DNA from: Flavobacterium marginilacus
GTDB lineage: Bacteria > Bacteroidota > Bacteroidia > Flavobacteriales > Flavobacteriaceae
Length of the DNA stretch: 64,000 bases
Assembly: GCF_026870155.1 (NCBI RefSeq)
Contig: NZ_CP113975.1
Coordinates: 3,348,001-3,412,000 of the forward strand
Reading direction: 5' to 3'
Of the stretch, positions 61,713-64,000 are shown one piece after another. A model generated the notes under the pieces. The model saw nothing but the letters and a program-made list of their open reading frames with translations. It did no database searches and was not told the DNA's origin. Every line of letters begins with the position of its first letter. Positions within the stretch are counted from its first letter, which is position 1. The translations under genes were made by a program, and so were the position numbers.

Positions 61713-62535
61713 ATGAAAAAATCAATTATACTATTCGGAATTATTGCACTTGCATTCTTATCCTGTAAAATATGGTGATGAAAATAAAGCTCTTGCTAAA
61801 AAAATGCCCGTTCGAAAAGAACCAAAAAATGTTTCCTATACTTTAGAAACACAAAAGAATGGCTGAAAAAAAACACAAGTGAAGAAAACCTAGAAATTAC
61901 TCTCGCTGTAAACCGAACAGACAAAGCTAATTTTACTAAAATGGATTCTGTTATTATTCCAACCGATCTTAGTGGCGACATAGTATTTTATTTGCCTTTT
62001 CCCCTACAGGTAACTTCGTTGCGGGAAGTCGATAAAATTATTTTTTTCTCTTATCCTGCTCAAACTTTTGCCACTTACGAAAATGGAATTTTAATCTGCG
62101 CCGACCCAGCCAATATGGGCAAAAAAAAGGATCCAACGCCTACAGGATTATTCTTTACAAATTGGAAAGCAGAAGAAACCACCAGCACATTCAATGACGA
62201 ATGGGAACTAAAATGGAATTTCAATATCGAAAACAAAAAAGGCATTGGATTTCATCAATACGAATTACCCGATTATCCAGCATCACATTCCTGCATGCGG
62301 TTACAGGAAAAAGATGCTGAATTTTTATACCAATGGGTTTTGGCCGATGATGAAAATATAAAATACAAGGGGACTCCGGCTGTTATTTTTAGGAGTTATA
62401 ATTTTGATAAAACCTTGACTGCAGCTCATTAAAAATCCAAAAGCTTTAGCTATTCCAGAAACTGAAATTAAAGAAATCATTATGCCTTATCTGAACACCA
62501 TCATAAAAGAACAGGAAAAAAGAAAAACATCCTAA
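61713..62535 (+). pseudogene. L,D-transpeptidase-family lipoprotein gene, frameshifted
   Basis: The ATG at 61713 opens a lipoprotein signal (ATG-encoded MKKSIILFGIIALAFLSC) and stops two codons later. A second frame carries GDENKALAKKMPVRKEP up to 61866. A third frame from about 61850 onward reads TKEWLKKNTSEENLEITLAV and continues to 62432 with the YkuD-type core: GIGFHQYELPDYPASHSCMR, holding the catalytic His and Cys. Beyond 62432 yet another frame gives NPKALAIPETEIKEIIMPYL to a stop at 62535. At least three frame breaks exist. The 163-codon piece 61941-62432 is the longest intact part. Either a decayed cell-wall cross-linking enzyme or sequencing errors. Confidence 0.8.
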
Positions 62536-62663
62536 ATAATCATTCAGAACTGCTCCTAAATTCTTCATGGCTGTTGTTGCTGTAAGCCATAAAATCATTT
62601 TATTTCCTATATTCGTCTTTATTAAAACGATCTGCTTCAGCACACTCAAAACACATCTTCACA

Positions 62664-63785
62664 TTGAAAAAAACAACACAATTTCTGATTCTATTTTTTG
62701 CCTGCATGAATCTGTATTCGCAAAATACCTATGTCTTTTTCGGTTCCTTTAACAGAGATAAAACTACCGATGCCATTTATGTATATCAGCTAGATACTAT
62801 CAGCGGAAAATTATCAAAAATCACAGCAGTAAAAGATATTGTAAGCCCGTCTTATCTTACTTTGTCGCCAAATGGGAAGTTTGTTTTTGCCTGTACCGAA
62901 AGTAAAACTCCAAACGGAGGAAAAGTGAGCAGTTTTGAGTTTAGCCCCGAAAATAAAACACTGACTTTTATAAACAGCCAAAGCAGCGGCGGAGAAAACC
63001 CAGTTTACATGACAGTTCATAAAAATGGAAAATGGCTGATAAACGGTAATTACACTGAAGGAAGTGTTTCTGTTTATCCAATTGCTGATAACGGAATGAT
63101 AAATCCAATTGCTCAAAACTTTCAATATTCTGAGGGAAGCGTCGACCCTGAAAGACAAAAGCGTTCGCACGTTCATTCCACCGTTTTTTCACCCAGCTGT
63201 GATTATCTCTTTTTACCTGATTTAGGTGCAGATAAAATCAGATGCTACAAATTTGAAGAAGATAAAACAGAACCTTTAGTAACTGCTGAAAATCCATTTA
63301 CCCAAACCGCTTTAGGAAGCGGACCTAGACATTTTACCTTTCATCCAAATGGTAAATTTGCCTATTGTATCGAAGAAATAGCAGGTCACATAAGTGCTTA
63401 CCGTTATGAAAACGGAAAATTGGACAGCATTCAAAGAATAGCAGCACATCCCGAAGATTACAAAGGCAATTTTGAAAGTTCTGATATTCATATTTCTCCG
63501 GACGGGCATTTTTTATACGCTTCCAACCGGGGCGAAAAAAATAATATCGCCATATATTCAATCGGAAATGATGGCAAACTCACATTGATCGGATACCAAT
63601 CTACTTTGGGAAATCATCCCAGAGTATTTGCTATTGATGAAACCGGAAAATTTCTGATTGTAACGAATACTATAAGCGGAAATGTATTTGTCTTTAAACG
63701 AAATGCCAAAACTGGATTACTTAAAAAAGTAGGCAGAGAACTAAAAATGAAAAATGTTTCCTGTGTCAAAATCAGAAAATATTAG
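62664..63785 (+). CDS. Lactonase family protein (6-phosphogluconolactonase-like beta-propeller)
   Basis: 373 residues, read from a TTG start (TTG AAA AAA ACA); no ATG in frame would keep the signal peptide KKTTQFLILFFACMNLYS. The mature part is a seven-bladed propeller: repeated blades with LTLSPNGKFVFA, MTVHKNGKWLI, FHPNGKFAYC, ISPDGHFLYASNRG, and HVHSTVFSPSCDYLFLPDLG. This matches YkgB/Pgl-like lactonases, some of which hydrolyse 6-phosphogluconolactone. A secreted location makes another sugar lactone more likely. The next gene starts 6 bp after its stop, so they are co-transcribed. Confidence 0.88.
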   Translation: MKKTTQFLILFFACMNLYSQNTYVFFGSFNRDKTTDAIYVYQLDTISGKLSKITAVKDIVSPSYLTLSPNGKFVFACTESKTPNGGKVSSFEFSPENKTLTFINSQSSGGENPVYMTVHKNGKWLINGNYTEGSVSVYPIADNGMINPIAQNFQYSEGSVDPERQKRSHVHSTVFSPSCDYLFLPDLGADKIRCYKFEEDKTEPLVTAENPFTQTALGSGPRHFTFHPNGKFAYCIEEIAGHISAYRYENGKLDSIQRIAAHPEDYKGNFESSDIHISPDGHFLYASNRGEKNNIAIYSIGNDGKLTLIGYQSTLGNHPRVFAIDETGKFLIVTNTISGNVFVFKRNAKTGLLKKVGRELKMKNVSCVKIRKY

Positions 63786-63791
63786 CAGAAA

Positions 63792-64000
63792 ATGAACAAC
63801 AATATTTACATCCAAATTCTAATCTGTTGGCTTCTGACAAGCTGTCTTACTAATAAAAAATCTTCAGCAGCTACAACTCAAAACAAAACATTTGAAGTTG
63901 TATTGGATAGTATAGATTTGTTTGATACCTCCAGAGACAGGAAAGTTCCAGTAATGATTTACAAACCAAAATCAGACCCGAAAATTGAGAAACAAAAAAT
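63792..64000 (+). CDS. Lipoprotein, start of a probable alpha/beta-hydrolase-like protein (partial)
   Basis: 69 codons before the window ends. It starts with a lipoprotein signal (IYIQILICWLLTSC, lipobox cysteine at about 19), then an Ala/Thr/Lys-rich spacer and DTSRDRKVPVMIYKPK. The last phrase is a common opening of secreted alpha/beta-hydrolase (dienelactone-hydrolase-like) proteins; this is a guess from a short piece. It follows the lactonase gene by 6 bp. Confidence 0.6.
   Translation, partial: MNNNIYIQILICWLLTSCLTNKKSSAATTQNKTFEVVLDSIDLFDTSRDRKVPVMIYKPKSDPKIEKQK

Overview
The window looks like the chromosome of a Flavobacterium-type member of the Bacteroidota. The evidence is an A+T-rich background, promoters of the TTG / TAnnTTTG type, A-rich leaders instead of strong Shine-Dalgarno sites, a RibB with a decayed RibA half, a LptF-LolA-FtsK-DagK-Tpx gene block, and many families common in flavobacteria. 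No species can be named from the sequence alone.

Layout. (1) 1-23882, minus strand: one giant secreted adhesin-like gene whose 3' end lies outside the window. At least 7,960 codons are present and 69 of its units form a 97-residue tandem array with a perfect 291-bp period (1382-21460). (2) 24518-26325: a membrane-anchored AraC-type regulator and a tRNA-Ser(UGA). (3) 26483-33481, minus: the housekeeping block tpx - dagK - ftsK - lolA - lptF/G - ribB. (4) 33758-35489: a convergent restriction endonuclease / C5-methyltransferase pair. (5) 35914-43443: single genes of mixed function (2H phosphoesterase, NTF2-like, thioesterase, DUF1398, KatG, DUF1801, VOC, metallo-beta-lactamase fold) separated by hairpin-rich intergenic repeats. 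(6) 43968-58559, minus: a nitrate/nitrite assimilation cluster. (7) 59187-64000, plus: SDR, TlpA-like thioredoxin, a broken L,D-transpeptidase, a lactonase and the start of a lipoprotein.

The nitrate cluster holds NirB and NirD (nitrite to ammonium), DUF4202, a NarX-like histidine kinase, a NarL-like response regulator, a nitrate-binding protein, a nitrate reductase fused to its own FAD reductase and BFD domain, and a sirohaem-reductase-like/rubredoxin protein. Both MFS nitrate transporters expected between the regulator and the binding protein are reduced to remnants, and no ABC permease or ATPase is present. Three promoters in the cluster carry a 16-bp palindrome built as 7-2-7 half sites, the architecture of NarL operators, which links the two-component pair to its probable targets.

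The two signals most worth following are the higher-order organisation of the giant repeat array (a 13-unit, 3,783-bp superperiod seen with several independent sequence variants) and the shared NarL-like operator in a nitrate cluster that has lost its own transporters.
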